From Oreocharis arfaki (lineage: Eukaryota; Chordata; Aves; Passeriformes; Paramythiidae): 64,000 bases of DNA. The stretch lies in the NCBI GenBank assembly GCA_013398015.1, contig VZRR01002778.1, forward strand, positions 620,001-684,000. Direction: 5' to 3'. A model generated the notes under the pieces. The model saw only the letters and a program-made list of their open reading frames with translations, was not told where the DNA came from and searched no databases. How positions within the stretch are numbered: the stretch's first letter is position 1; each line of letters opens with the position of its first letter. The position numbers and the translations under genes were made by a program. This document shows, piece by piece, positions 26,128-39,110 of this stretch.

Positions 26128-28528
26128 AATTCACACCAATGCATGCAGTGTGGGTAACAAGAAGGAGGAGTTGGAAAGCGATGCAATTAGAAATCTGTGA
26201 CCCAATTGCTCTCACTGAAACATGGTAGGACGAGTTACAGAACTGGAACACTGCCAGTGAGGGTTGCAAGCTTTTCAGAAGGATAGGCTGGGAAGGAGCA
26301 AGAGTTATTGCTGTTCATGTTAAGGAATGGATATATTGTGAAGAGCTGCCTCTGAGTAACAGCTATGAACAGGTTAAAGGCTTGTGGGTGAAAATGAAGG
26401 CCAGGACCAACGAGGGACACTTTTCAGCTGGGGTCTGCCATGGGTGCCTGACCAGGGAAAGCCTGTTGATGAGGCTTCTTGCTTCAGACACAACAAACAT
26501 CATGGTCATAAGCTCTCATCCCGATGGGGGTCTTCGAGCACCTGGATGGCTGCTGGGAAAGCAATACAACAGGCTGCAAGGAATCCAGGAGACTCCTGGA
26601 GTGTATAGAGGCTACCTTCCTGGTCCAGGTGTTAGACAAGCCAGCCAGAAGTGAGGTGCCACTTGACCTGCTGCTCACCAGTGTGGATGAGCTCATAAAA
26701 AGGAGTTAAGACTGGTGGAAACCATGTCCCAGTTTAGTTTGTGATCCCGAGGGCAAGGCAAGGGGCAAACTCAAAAGACCCTGAGCTTTAGAAGAACAAA
26801 ATTCCAGCTCTTTAAGTAGTTGGGGAATGAGATCCCCTGCGTAACTGTCCACAAGGACAGAGGGGTTGGCAAGACCTGGCAACTCTATAAGGTTGCCTTT
26901 CTTAGACTGCAAGAGCTCTCTCCTAGTATGTAGGAAGTTGAGAAGAGCAGGGTGGAACCATGCATGGCTAAGCAAGGATCTGCTGCTAAAACTGAGGAGT
27001 AAGAAAGAAATTCACAGTGCAGAGAGTGTACCTCCCCCAGTAAGGAAGAAGAGTGACCTTGTGGTGACTGATGTGAAGAGGGCTGAGGTACTCAATGAGT
27101 TCTTTGCCTCAGTCTTCACCAGCAGTCAGGCTTCCCACATCTTACAAATCCATGATCTTCATGGTGGATGTGAAGGGAGTGAAGTCCATCCCACTATTAC
27201 TGAAGAGCAGGTTTGGGATCACTTGATAAAGCTTCATAGCCACATGTGGGACAGGATGACATAGGTCCCAAGGTCCTGAGAGAACTGACTGATGTCATTG
27301 CCATGCCACTCTCTATCACAACTGAAAAGTCATGTCGGTCACGCAAAGCATCCAGTGACTAGAAAAGGGGGAAAATCATTCCCATTTTTAAAAAGGGGAG
27401 AAAGGATGGTTTGAGGAACTACAAATCATGTGAGCCTCACCTTTGTGCCTGGGTAGATCATGGTGTAGATCCTTCTAAAGATATGCTAAGGCACATAAAT
27501 GACAGAGGTGATCAGAGACAGTCAGCATGGTCTTACTGACTGCAAATCATGCCTGACCAATCTGGTGGCCTTTTATGAGAAAGTGATGGCAGCAGCTGAC
27601 AAGGGAAGATCAACACAAGATGTAGTCCATCTGGACTTACGTAAGGCCTTCACTATGTTTCCACATGAAATCCTTATTTCCAAATGGGAGAGACGTGTTT
27701 GAGGTGTGGATTGTTATGTGGATAAGAAACTGGCTGGATGGACACAAGCAGAGAGTTATGGTCAATGGCTGTATGTCCAGAAGATGCAAGTGATGACTGG
27801 TGTCCCTCAAGGCTCTATCTTGGGACTGATGCTCTTCAATATCTTCATTAATGACCTGCTGAGATCAAGAGCTACACTGGGCTTGGGGCAATCCCAAATA
27901 TGAATCCAGACTGGCAGATAAACTAATTGAGTGCAACCCTGCAGAGAAGGACTTGGGGGTTCTCATGGATGAAAAGCTGGGCATGAGCCTAAGTGTGCAC
28001 GTGCAGCCCGGAAAGCCAACTGCATCCTGGGCAAGAGCAAAAGAGGAGTGGCCAGCAGGTTGATGTAGGTGACTGTCCCCCTTTACTCTGCCCTTGTGAG
28101 ACTCCACCTGAAAACTGCATTAAGCTCTGAGGTCCTCAGCACAAGAAAGACATGGACCTGTTAGTGCAAGTGCAGAGGAGGGCCACAAAGCTGATAAGAG
28201 GGACCACTTCCTATGCTGTCAGGCTGAGAGAGCTGGGGCTGTTCAGTATGGGGAAGAGAAGCCTCTGGGGAGATCTCATTGCAGCCTTCCAGTACCTGAA
28301 TGGGGCTTATAAAAAGGAGTGAGACATTTTATACAGACAGATAGTGACAGGACAAAGGGCAATGGTTTTAAACTGAAAGTGTGCAGGTTTAGATTAGATA
28401 TTAGGAAGAAAGTCCTTACTCAGAGAGTAATGAAGCATTGGAACACGTTGCTCAGAGACACTATGGGTGCCCTATCCCTGAAAGTGTTCAAGGCCACGTT
28501 GAATGGCGCACTGAGCAATCTGTTCTAG
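26128..28528 (+). pseudogene. CR1 ORF2 pseudogene (endonuclease / reverse transcriptase)
   Basis: ORF2 normally encodes the AP-like endonuclease and reverse transcriptase that nick DNA and copy CR1 RNA. Here the coding sequence is broken into frames. The endonuclease part has LTETW followed by a TAG stop where the family has a second tryptophan (about 26,209-26,228). Part of the linker is missing: KKEIH at about 27,010 passes almost directly into SVPPP and then VLNEFFASVFT at about 27,088-27,120. The RT palm is visible as IPIFKKGRKD (27,379-27,408), a GLTDCKSCLTNLVAFYEKV block, motif A as VHLDLRKAF (27,626-27,652), and VPQGSILGLMLFNIFINDL (27,802-27,858). Motif C (FADD) is deleted: INDL at about 27,858 jumps to LGLGQSQI-type sequence. 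A C-terminal frame at 28,319-28,528 ends at the family's usual stop (ALSNLF). Confidence 0.92.
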
Positions 28529-28617
28529 TGAAGGGAATCCCTGCATGAGGCAGGGAGATTGGAACTAGATGATCTTTAAAGTCCCTTCCAACCCAAACCG
28601 TTCTATGGTTCAATGAA
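26128..28617 (+). mobile_element. CR1 non-LTR retrotransposon, longest copy in the window (about 2.5 kb)
   Basis: This element runs from the endonuclease domain to a nearly complete CR1 3' terminus. It begins around a segment reading YTNACSVGNKKEELE (about 26,132-26,178), in the N-terminal endonuclease region. It then crosses the endonuclease-RT linker, the reverse transcriptase, the C-terminal block and the 3' tail. The tail ends at about 28,617 with TCCCTTCCAACCCAAACCG and then degenerate TTCTATGG/TTCAATGA octamers. ORF1 and the 5' untranslated region are absent, so it is 5'-truncated. Several internal deletions and stops make it non-autonomous and dead; the ORF2 remnant is described separately. 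Substitution load is moderate, less than at the 47,700 or 58,300 remnants. Confidence 0.95.
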
Positions 28618-31600
28618 TTTGAGTGATTACTAGACTTAGCATTTTAAATTATTTTTTGTATGCCTATTCTTTTTGAATTTTTTAAATTAGGGGAACAAAA
28701 GAAAAAAAGAAAAAGAACTTGAAACAATTCTGTATGACTTGTACATTTCTAAGATTTCCACTTCTTTTTATGGGAAGGAAGAACTCCTTTGCTTTGGACT
28801 TTGTTGTGTGAGGGTGAGGAGATCTGTTAAGACTTTATGAAATGTGACATAGGACGGACTTCTGCAACCAAAAGAATAGAATGTACTGAGCTATCTCTAA
28901 CAGAGCAGTAACATTTCCACACTTTTTCCGTACTTCAATACTTCCTTTGACTGTCAGATTATGTTTCATTCTATTCTGATATCTCTACAGTAGGGCAGTG
29001 TTGAACCATTGAAAGATGTGAATCTTTAAATATATTCCTTTAAATAATATTAGATAGTAGTAACAATAAATAGTGGAAAATTTAAAATATGTAAAGTAGA
29101 AAATGGGCTAAACAATTTACAAATATTGTTTTCCTAGAGATCTTAGAGGTGCCATTATCAAGTATAGCACAACTGAGAACTCTAGATCTGACTGAAAATT
29201 TTTTCATCTCCTAGTGTTGTAGAGGAATAAAAAGAGATTGATAATTTACCCCCGTTAACCTCTATATGATAGGTAGAAACACCCATGAACTGTGGCAAAA
29301 GGCAGGACTGATTGAAAGAGCTAAGCTTTGGGATTTTCTTATTTTTAAATGCAAAAACATCACATTTTAATTGAGTGGAAAGAAGTTTTCAAAGCTGAAA
29401 TTTTTCTTTCATTTCCAGAAAGCATTTGAATTTTGAAACATTTGAATTTATGAAATAATATCAGGATATTTTGGAGGGGAAATGTAAATTTAATTTCTGC
29501 TGACTTTGACGATACTTTTGGTTTTCATTTCTATAAAATATCACAGCAATAGCAGCAGGTAGAAGAATGTGGGATATGACAAAATTTGAGATAAATTTCA
29601 CAAAACAGAGATTGCATGACTTGGTTTAGGTTTGCAACACAAAGGCATTGTGTTTTCTCAGATTTGCTGCACGTAATTAATAGCATTATGGAAAAGATTG
29701 CAGTGTAAATAACCAAATCTAGAATCTAAAATGTTTATTTCGGAGCAATGCCTTTCTTGCTTTCCTAAGTGGATACATAGGAGCATGGAAACTAAAATCC
29801 TTCAGTCTTGCTTCAGTCAGCTACAATAAGGTCGTCTTACTTCGTTCCCTTCAGCCTTTCCTTCATTTTCTTCGTTATAGAAAAATGAAGACAAAGAAAG
29901 CTAACTATGGCAATGCTAGGAGAATACACCACTGTCTCCTCAAATCAGACAGCACAGAGCAAGAAAAACACAAAATCTTGCTCGATAAACAGAAGTTCAA
30001 GCTCAGTGCTGCTCTCCATGCTTTTTCTGCTACACTGCTGTTATCCAAGTGTGGAGAGAGCCCAGCAAAGGTTAAATAAATATTTCTTCAGTGAAATCCT
30101 CCACACTCTTACACTTCTGGTATGAAAACCCCTGAAACATCTGGGTTTACTGTTTTTCTCCCTATGAGAAGTCTCAACACCACACTTCCAAGCTGCAGTC
30201 TGAAACCACTATATGTCCATTGTGGTTTTTTGTGTGCAAGACCTTTTTTTAAAATATTTTCTTTATTCATCCTAGAGCGTCTGGCAGAGTGTGGGTGAAT
30301 TTTTACCTTACCATGTACTCTTGACAGAATTATACTGCAGTCCTATCTCATGTTCCTCCATAGGGAGTCCCAGAAGTCCACTGAAATCAGCCAATGCATC
30401 CATTGTCTTTCAAATGATATGTGGCAAGATACATATGAAGAATGGATACGGTCAGTTCTATTCTGTTACTTTAGTGAAATGCAAGTTTATCAGGTTCTGT
30501 GGCTGCACTTTCTATAATTATGTCATGAATCCCAAAATACTTGTTTTAGCTGAATGTGAATCTTTAATGTGAACTCACCTTAATACACCATGACATTGAT
30601 TCTGTTCCCTACTGCTACCAGGTCATTCCTTAATTTTATCTATTTTAATAGAAAAAAGCCAAATCCAGTAAGTGTGCTTATCTATGGCCATGTACGGCCC
30701 TTCAGGAAGGAGCTTATTTAAGATCCAAGAATCTAAACTGAGCAGTCTATTTGGTTTTAAATGTAAATTACTTGCTTCAAAAATTCTAACCTTTTTGCAG
30801 CAGAGTGCAGCATCCTCTGCCCTTTAGTAACATGCTGATACATGCTGCTGCCTTGCAGACTTGTTCAAATAATTTATTTTGGATCTCTGTTAGATATTTT
30901 CCTTTGACTACTGAGTTGAAACCAGCCTCTCACCAAGAATATTTCTTAGCTATCATCTAAATGGGAATTAACAATGACATAGGAAAAAAAAGCAGATATT
31001 CTACAAGACATAATTTCTGAATATCTTAGCATAAAGCCTATGAAATATTTTCTGAATATTTTCCTCTTCATACTCCTCACCATCAACATGCTTATAATTG
31101 TGAAGCTATGAAGATAAAAAACACCTTTTTATGCCTTCTTTTAGGGTGCTCACGAAAGCCAAGAAAATTCTGGTATTCAGTGACTCAGAGCATGGATTCA
31201 CATATACAGTTGGACTTTTCTACATTTTCTATATAAAACTTACTGGAATTCATGTCAGTAGAAAGCAGCCTGAACAATGAACTATCAAAAAATCAATTCC
31301 CCCCCCAACTTGCAGTGTACAAAAGTGTTATAATGAGCTGTGTAGCATTCATTAGAAGATCTTTTCCTGAAGAAATACAATATAGATTTTTACAGCTAGG
31401 AAGAAATCTGTTTGAATAAAGTAAACTCATTTTTGCATTCTTTGAAATGAATAATGATGCTTATTTTAAGAGGTATGGAAAATAGCAGAAAACTTGCTCA
31501 GGTCTATGAATAACCTCCATATAATGCTGTGCCTTTTCCTTCCTGAATGGCACTGGTAATCGATACTGACATACTAGAAAAAGCCAAGTTCCATCCTTCC

Positions 31601-32530
31601 TAGCACAGACAAATTTTATCAAGGAGTATAATGAGCTTTGACTTCATAGCTTTATTTGTGACAAAGCACTGCCAATCTTATTGAAACAAAGAAGTGTGTT
31701 CAAATCATTGCAGGTTAATCTGGTACAAAACTATCTTTGACAAAAAGGTAGAAGATGTGAATATTCTAACTATTTTGAAAATCATGTTATGATAGTAGAG
31801 TATGAAAATACACATTTTCATTTAATCTGGGAGTACTGAATGCCTTAGAAAATGTTGATTATGTTTTCTAAATTCACTATTGAAATTTTTGCATAATAGG
31901 TTAGTTGTCTGGTGGGTTACATCAGTAACAGTATCTTACCAAGTCCTTCTCAGTGGAAGCATGCTCTAGTGTCATCGCTGATGGTGCTGACCCCTCCTTC
32001 TCTCATGACACATGGTGGCACCCATAAAATTCTGAATCATTGGTAGACCGGTCATAAATATCCATGCTGAGTTCAGGGAAAAAAAATCTTAAATGGAAAT
32101 AAAAAGCTTAGCTGAGATTCAAAATGTAAGAAATAAAGGCTGATGTAATTTTTCACTCATATATAGGTGATGAATCTCTTTGGTCCTTAGAAATTTTTGA
32201 AAACTTTTCAAACCAACACCTCATCTTCCTCTTCTTCAAGCATTTATGTAAAAAAGATAGTTATTTATAGTTATTTGATGTTTCTTTAGGCAGAAGTTTC
32301 TTTCCATTTTGTTTCTTTACATTACAGAGATTTATACTTCTTTTCTGGATAAGGTTGATAATGCTACAACTTAGAGGGAAACATTTTCCTAAAAATATTC
32401 TACAACCTACTATGCCACATCACTAGTGATTCACAAACAGAATATGCACAGAAAGTTCAGTGAAGTACTATTACTGGGACCTATTGAAAGGAGAAACCTT
32501 ACCAGCTATTTTGGATCAGAAATACATTTC
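28618..32530. other. No gene seen; unique AT-rich DNA
   Basis: No frame exceeds about 93 codons (30,291-30,572), and none has a recognisable domain. No repeat family is recognised. There is a C run of about 9 at 31,299-31,307. Confidence 0.65.
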
Positions 32531-32572
32531 AGAGTATATATCTATGTATCTATGTNAGAAAGAAGGGGGAGG
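32531..32572. other. Undetermined base (N) at 32,556 beside a TATC/TATG repeat
   Basis: The only ambiguous base in the window sits at 32,556. On its left is a short run of TATC and TATG units; on its right is a purine-rich GAAAGAAGGGGGAGGGG stretch. This pattern fits an unresolved or collapsed simple repeat in an assembly. Any frame through it (32,426-32,719) is unreliable. Confidence 0.9.
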
Positions 32573-35500
32573 GGAAGCTGCAGAGCGTTAGCTGCAAGAC
32601 AGACGTCGAATCTTCAAGACGTATTAGAAACCACATTCAAACATTATAGCAATTTAAATATATTAGCCATATCACACCAATGCACAGACCTGCACTGTTG
32701 GAAAGCCTTTATTGTTTAGCAAGGGCTTAACTACAGATCACTTAACATGACAGGTATTAAAGGCATCTGAGGCTGGAGACTCTCAAGATTATCTGTATCT
32801 GCTTCTTTCACGTGATCAGACAGGAACTGGGGAAGAGGGTGAGTGGAGGCTTGGCATTCACCCACTGATAACATCTGACAAGACACGGTGATGCAATCAG
32901 GAAGTGTCCAGGACCAGCAGAACATGGGCCAAACACAATGTAAAAATGGGATATTCCTATTACGTCCCATAACTTGTGCATTGCAGTCCAGATTATGCTG
33001 GAGAAGTAGTCTTGTTTCTTAACAGAATCTAGCAATCAATTCCTGTCTAAATCAAAGTCTGCCCTTAGAGGGAATAAACACACATTGTCCCTTATGACAA
33101 GGATCTTGTCATTTACAATTTAGAAAAATATTAACAGTTTCTACTGCCAAGAACAATATTTATTTATTTACTTTCTTACTTGCTAACTGCACTCTTGTGT
33201 AGATGTGATTTTCCACAAAGCCTTTCTATCAATATTCCCACAGCATGTGTGTGAATATTCATGATGCTACACTTTTCTGGCTGTTCTTGGATAAAGCCAG
33301 TGCCTGCAACTGAGAGGATGATAAAATCAGAGACCTTACTGAAGGAACATTACTGCTTAGTGAAGGTCAAGTGAGTAGGCTTTATGAGTAGGGATATCTC
33401 TTCTAGTTGTATAACCCTGTTTTAAGTCAGCCACTAAAAAAGTATACAGTGTAAGAAAATAAATTAGAATTGAAACAGAATACTACTGTTTGCCAGTGTC
33501 TCTCTGGAGATGATGTCTTAAGATTTACAAAGCAGCCTTTTACAGTCCTCTGATTGTCACATCTAAATTATTTTCATACTGATTATACTTAAGAATTCCA
33601 AGATTTTTATGAATATGATCTTGAGCTTAGTAGAATTAGAAGTAATGGAATAATCTGGTGTCTGCATGAATTATGTATTACTTTAATTGCTTTTGGTGAT
33701 TGACTCATTTCATACAGATTAGTGCTCATGTAAACTAGAATTGCAGCAATGAAAGAGAATAGAATAAAGACACTATGGTATAATTTTCCCCAGTTGTTTT
33801 ATTTGTATCCCTTTATAGTTTAAAATATTTGCATCTGGTAGGTGACCACATATCAAAGCTGTGTATTGATAATGTACATAGACCATATTTTAAAAGAAAG
33901 CAGATATTCCAAAAGAAAAAGATAAAAAACAGTGCTGACACCCAGGTATTATTATTTCATTTCTTAAAAGCTTTGCCCAAACTTTATGCAATTTTGCATA
34001 TGGAAAGGTCTTTTTTGACTGATTTTTCCAGGTTGGATTGACACATGTAATTCCAGTTAGTCTTTCTTGCTGGTACTAGAGAAGTATCTTAGTGTAATCC
34101 TGCACCATTTTAGGTAATGTGCCTCAGCAATGGATTCATTACCATTGACTACTCACAAGATGTGCTTGGCAGCAGTAGACTCCAGATGGTGAACTAAAAA
34201 ACCTTGCTTTTCTGCAGCAGCAGTAGCATCTGGGTACGTGGCTGCCTTTCTTGTTGTTTTCTGTTCAACCTACTTGGCTCGTTTCCCTGGTTTATATCAT
34301 CATAGATATCAAACTAATTGTGAAAAGGGCGGTTTTTAGGATTCATTTTCTTATTAATGAAAAGTGATTAATCCTTCTGATCTGCTTCAGAAAGTTAAAA
34401 GCTTTGGGGTGAAATTGGTAAAATAGGAAGCATGCTTTTATTGTCCTGAATTGTATTTCCCATAGACTGAATACCCTTTAGTGATTTAAAGCTCATCTAG
34501 TTTCATTAGAAAATACTCTGGTTTTCATATGTTTTGAGAATTAAGCAGCATAAGTGGAAATGATCTGGAGATAATTTCAGCAGATTCACACCTGAACTAA
34601 AACTATAAATTTAAATTCACTCTCAGAGTTATTTGCAAGGCTTGTGCAGGCCTTCAGGAAGTTCAGAAAACGAGGATCAAGCTAGATAAGGGTTGTAAAG
34701 TACAAGTGTTCTGCAGTAAAATTTTAGGTGAAGGAATTTAGGATGAAGAACACTTATCAAGTTTATCCTGCTCTATCAAGAGCTTGATCTAAATGAAAAC
34801 AAAGATGTTTTTTCTATGTTAATAAGAGGAAGCTGTTAGTCACCTTTTCACATCAGAGTGAAAACTTGATCTGTCATTTCTTTTTTTTTAATTTTAGGGG
34901 GGAAAAAGAGAATCTATTTGTTGGGTTTTGACAGTGTTAAAAATAATTGAAAAACAATACTAGTCTGTCCTTGCACTTCAGTTATTGGTTGTTGGATGTT
35001 TTGAATATGCTAAGAACATCCGTTCTAGCAATCCAAGCAAAGGCTGCCTACAGCTGCCTGTATGCACCACCTCAGATCTCTTCTAGGATAAATCATGTAA
35101 ATAATGTTATTCAGATACAAGTGTAGGGTGAGAATAGATGGGATACAGCCTGACAGGTGGGTCATACAACTTGCAGAGGTGTATGCAAACCTATGCAGAT
35201 GCAAGGAAGGTCTGTATTTTCCACCTCTGAAGACTTTCATTGAGTCACTCTATTTGCCTATGCTTGAAGAAACATTGTCACGGGCAAAAGAGAAGTCATA
35301 TATGCAGGAAATTCAAACTTCTTTATTTATTAAAGCAAGCATGATATCTTCTTATCAAGTTAAGCAATCATCTGCCCTTGTGTTTGCAGATGAACTTCTT
35401 AAATCATAGAATCATATAATGAGATTAAAGACTTGCTATTAACCTTAATGGAATGACAGTTTTGCTTACGATATTTCTTCTGACTATTAAAAATCCCAAA

Positions 35501-37328
35501 TGGAGTTTGACAAATCAAGGTACTCAGCTCCCAGTTATAGAACTCCCAAGTCAAAGACCAAATTCAGCTTCAGAGTAGGATTTCTTGTGCCTTCATTTCA
35601 CAGAAAGAACTGTTTGGTTGCAATAGATATTTTAGATGCTACTCTATAATAACTCAAAGAAAAGATCCAAGCATAAATGTCATTATTTGTAATACGTCCA
35701 AAGTGGTATCAACTTTTACAGCTTCATTTTCCCAGCAAAATCTCACACTTTTAATCTGTGATTGGTTTGAAAAATCCTTTCTTTTATAATTGCTCTCTGA
35801 AAACCTGTAAACCTTTTCTGTTAATAAACATGTTAAATTGCCTTGGTCTTATCCAAATATTTGCTTATTCTAAGTTTATGTAATTTTACATGCCAGAAGC
35901 AATACAAAAATAATTCATAGAAGCATTTGACTTCACAGTACTGTTATCTGTCTCTCATTTATTCTGTGCATTGCACTGGCTATAGTATTTTGGTTTTTAA
36001 AAAGTTTGGGTTTTTTTATTTCTCTGTGAGGTTGTATCTTGCACTGTACTGTAGAGCAGTGGAAGTTTTCTAACTCTGTTGAAAATTAATACATGCGGCT
36101 TGCATACATTGATACTGAGAAAAGACTAAATGCTTCAAAGGCTCTGAAACTTAGAATATGATTACAGTTATGTAAAAGTAAGCTAGATTGTGATTTATGG
36201 CCACCAGTATTTCAAAATATTCACTTACATTAAAGAACTGTTTATATAGTAATAAATCCATGGTTTTGAATAATGAAGGCAAGAGTATTTAAGATATTGT
36301 TCTCCAAATGACCACAGTAGACTTCCACAGATTGCTCTGATCCCATCCCATTCCTTTCATGCATCAGGTGCTTATCTTTTCTCTGGCCTTTAAGGGATTG
36401 AGGCTAAACTGAGGAGACCAGGCTGCATCTAAACATGCTAACTTACTCAGAATTTGACAACCAATAGGGAGCAAATGCTACAGGCTGTAGAGGAGTGTAA
36501 GAAATAGCAGTCTATGACTCTGCACTATTTTACCTTTTACTTCTACTTTAGGATGGCTCTTCCACAAGAATGAAGTTGTTTTCTCTCATTTCACCCATAT
36601 TGATTTGCTTTGTGCGGTTTTTCCTTGTACAGCTTTTGTAAGCTGATAATTCAATTTGCATTCCAATTGTCCAGTTTAACTGTGGTAAGGGGAGATTTGG
36701 GAAAAAACATCGTGCAGTGCAAAAATGCAATTAGTCATGAGGTTGGTCTTAGTGCTTCATTTTTCTGGATAATGAGTAGATTACCATAAGTACCATGTTA
36801 CTATTGATTTTGGGTTTCAATTGATGTTTGTAGTCTTTTGGGGGGTTTTTTGATAGTTGAGTGATGCATATCCAAACAAAACTCCACTGCTTAAAATTCT
36901 TGGATGTTTGTGGAATCATTTTCAAAGGAGTAACCACAGCCACTGGTACTTAAAATCCCTTCCAAAGGAACTCTTTTTGTTACTTACAGTAGGATTCATC
37001 TAGTACTGCTTAAATAAATTCATCTTAATAAAAAATCAAGTACAATAAGCTGTCATACTAGTTTCTGACAACATAGACTTTTCTGTTAGGACTACTAGCT
37101 GTGCTCTTTTGGGGATGCTATGTCAGCAATTCAGAGTATCAGAGTACCTACATCTGGGATTTACAAAATTATCATTTGTAAAATAACAAACTATATTAGT
37201 GTATGTACATTGGATGGATATTGTGAATTTTTACTTTTTAAGTTTAGGTGCTGCTTGTTAAATTACCTACAATGCCTTTTCAGGGTGCCCTGAACTTAGA
37301 GCAGAGTATGCTAACTGAACCTGATTTT
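32573..37328. other. No gene seen; unique AT-rich DNA
   Basis: The longest frame is 101 codons (35,104-35,409), with no recognised domain. A lone CR1-octamer-like word (TCATAGAATCATATAATG) sits at 35,404-35,421 but is not followed by CR1 sequence. The bases just right of the N (32,573-32,625) have more CpG than the surroundings and match nothing I know. Confidence 0.6.
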
Positions 37329-37675
37329 CATAGAACAATGAAAAGGCTTGGGTTGGAAGGGACCTTAAAGATCATCTAATTCCAAGCCCTTTGCCCGTGG
37401 CAAGGATACTGCTCACTAGATCTCTTTGCTCCGGGCTCCATCCAACCTGGCCTTGAAAACTTCCATGAATGGGACATCCACAACTTCTCTGTGCAATGTT
37501 TTCCAGTGCCTCACCATCCTCACAGTAAGACTTTTTTCCTAGTGTCTAATCTAAATCTCTCCTCTTTTAGTTTAAAACTGTTCCTTACTGTCTTATCACT
37601 ATCTGCACATGTGAAAGTAATTCTCCTTCCTTTTCATAAGCTCCCTTTAAGCACTGGAAGACTACAAGACACTTT
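37329..37675 (-). mobile_element. CR1 retrotransposon 3' end
   Basis: On the plus strand the element opens with the reversed CR1 terminus: CATAGAACAATG, then GGCTTGGGTTGGAAGGGACC, then TTAAAGATCATCTAATTCC. It continues through the tail into the antisense of the ORF2 C-terminus, TCTAATCTAAATCTCTCCTC near 37,544-37,563, the reverse of the FRLDIR region. It is 5'-truncated near 37,670. The terminal octamer is partly lost. The plus-strand 68-codon frame at 37,491-37,697 is a shadow. Confidence 0.93.
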
Positions 37676-38880
37676 TGCTAGAGCATCATTGCTATAGAAA
37701 TGATGCTCATTAAACAAGTGTCCAGAAAAAGGAGTTTCAGTTTAAGCAGTGAGCATAGGGAAGGAGTTATATATATTCTCCTTCTTTATAAGTGTTATGA
37801 TCAGGTTATTAAAATCTTTAGATAACATTACAGTCTCTCACAATAAGTGACAGAATTACCGTATTTCTTTTACAGTGTCTTATCTGTGTTCTATTTTTAA
37901 AAGATCAGAATTGCTAAGTTCAAACCACATAGAACTTCCATTCTGGTCAGCAGCATCTAATCTACAGTGCCTCTTTTGTTCACGTACTCTTCAACATGTC
38001 TGTTGAAGAGGTTTAATTGCACACAGTATTCTGTGATTTTGGCTATGTTATAGCACTCTTTCCATAAACCTACACAGAATGGTGTTATTGTTTGAAAAGG
38101 CATGGTTGTTTTCAGCTCCCTAAAGTGGCCACCAGCCACATATCTCTGTTAACCAGTTGGTAGAGAGATATTTCATTGTAATCTCTCTTTCCTGTTGTCT
38201 TAATTTGCAAACATCAAAAATAGTGTTGTTTCTTATGTCTGTGTAGCACCTATCATAATCGCTCTAATGCGATTAGCTTCTCTAAGCAGTACTGCAATTT
38301 AATTTAAAAAAAAAAAAAGAAGAGAGGAGGGGGAATTAATTTATCACATAGCTGCTTAGTAAAAGATCTACTGTGGCCATTTTGTCAAACTTTCTATGTA
38401 ATATTAACAAGAAAGTACATTCATTTGATAGTACAGTATATATGGTACCTTGCTTTTATATTTAGTTCCTAGGTACTGTATCAAGATTGTTATAGAATTT
38501 TTCTTTCACATAATGAGTGGGGTTTTTGATTGTACTTCCTTAACTTTGACTCCTGTCCATAACTTTAAAGATAGAGCTCCATGAATCTTTCAAAATAAAG
38601 TATAAGGCTTTGCAACATTTTTCCTAGTCCTTTAATCGTTCATCTCATCCCTAAACTTTCTCTTCAATTTATCAATGTACTTCTTGAGTTTCTGTTGACC
38701 TTTACACTTCGAATTTCATATGAAGATGAAAGAGCCAATATTTAAACTCCTACAACCTGGCAGGTACCTGTCTGCCTGTTCCACCATGAAGATTCAGAAT
38801 AAAGTTTTCACTTTTTAGATGAACATTTTTCAGAAACTAGTCTCCCATCTTAAAGGATTTTTAACTCTATGTTGGATTTG
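37676..38880. other. No gene seen; unique DNA
   Basis: This holds no supported gene. A pure purine run of 30 bases (13 A, then GAAGAGAGGAGGGGGAA) lies at 38,306-38,335. Confidence 0.65.
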
Positions 38881-39110
38881 TGTGGCAAGGTTTGGGTAAT
38901 GGGAGAGAGGAGGCGACAGTGGTCTATAGGTGTGGCTTCTCTGAAAAGATGCACGCTGAAGCAGGGTAGTAAGGGTGTGAGTAGGGGGAGCAGAGACAAA
39001 ATGTGATGGACTGACCATAACCCCCATTCCCTGTCTCTCTGCACCATTGCAGGGGGAAAGAGTAGAGAATTCAGGAGTAAATTGAAGTCTCAGAAGAGAG
39101 ATTTCATTTA
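38881..39110 (+). mobile_element. Avian ERV (ERVL-like) LTR remnant, internally deleted
   Basis: Two blocks match, from memory, a common songbird LTR. The 5' end is TGTGGCAAGGTTTGGG at 38,881 followed by GTGGTCTATAGGTGTGGC and TTCTCTGAAAAGATGC. A later block has ATGTGATGGACTGACCATAA, CCCCCATTCCCTGTCTCTCT, and then GGGGGAAAGAGTAGAGAA (39,052-39,069). The promoter-proximal middle of the LTR seems to be missing between about 38,960 and 38,995, and the 3' end with the poly(A) signal is not recognisable. No retroviral coding sequence adjoins it. Both minus-strand frames here (38,830-39,047) are shadows. Confidence 0.68.

Noticed and set aside
35404..35421. CR1-like terminal octamers (TCATAGAATCATATAATG)
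   Set aside because: Not followed by any CR1 tail sequence on either side; too short to call.
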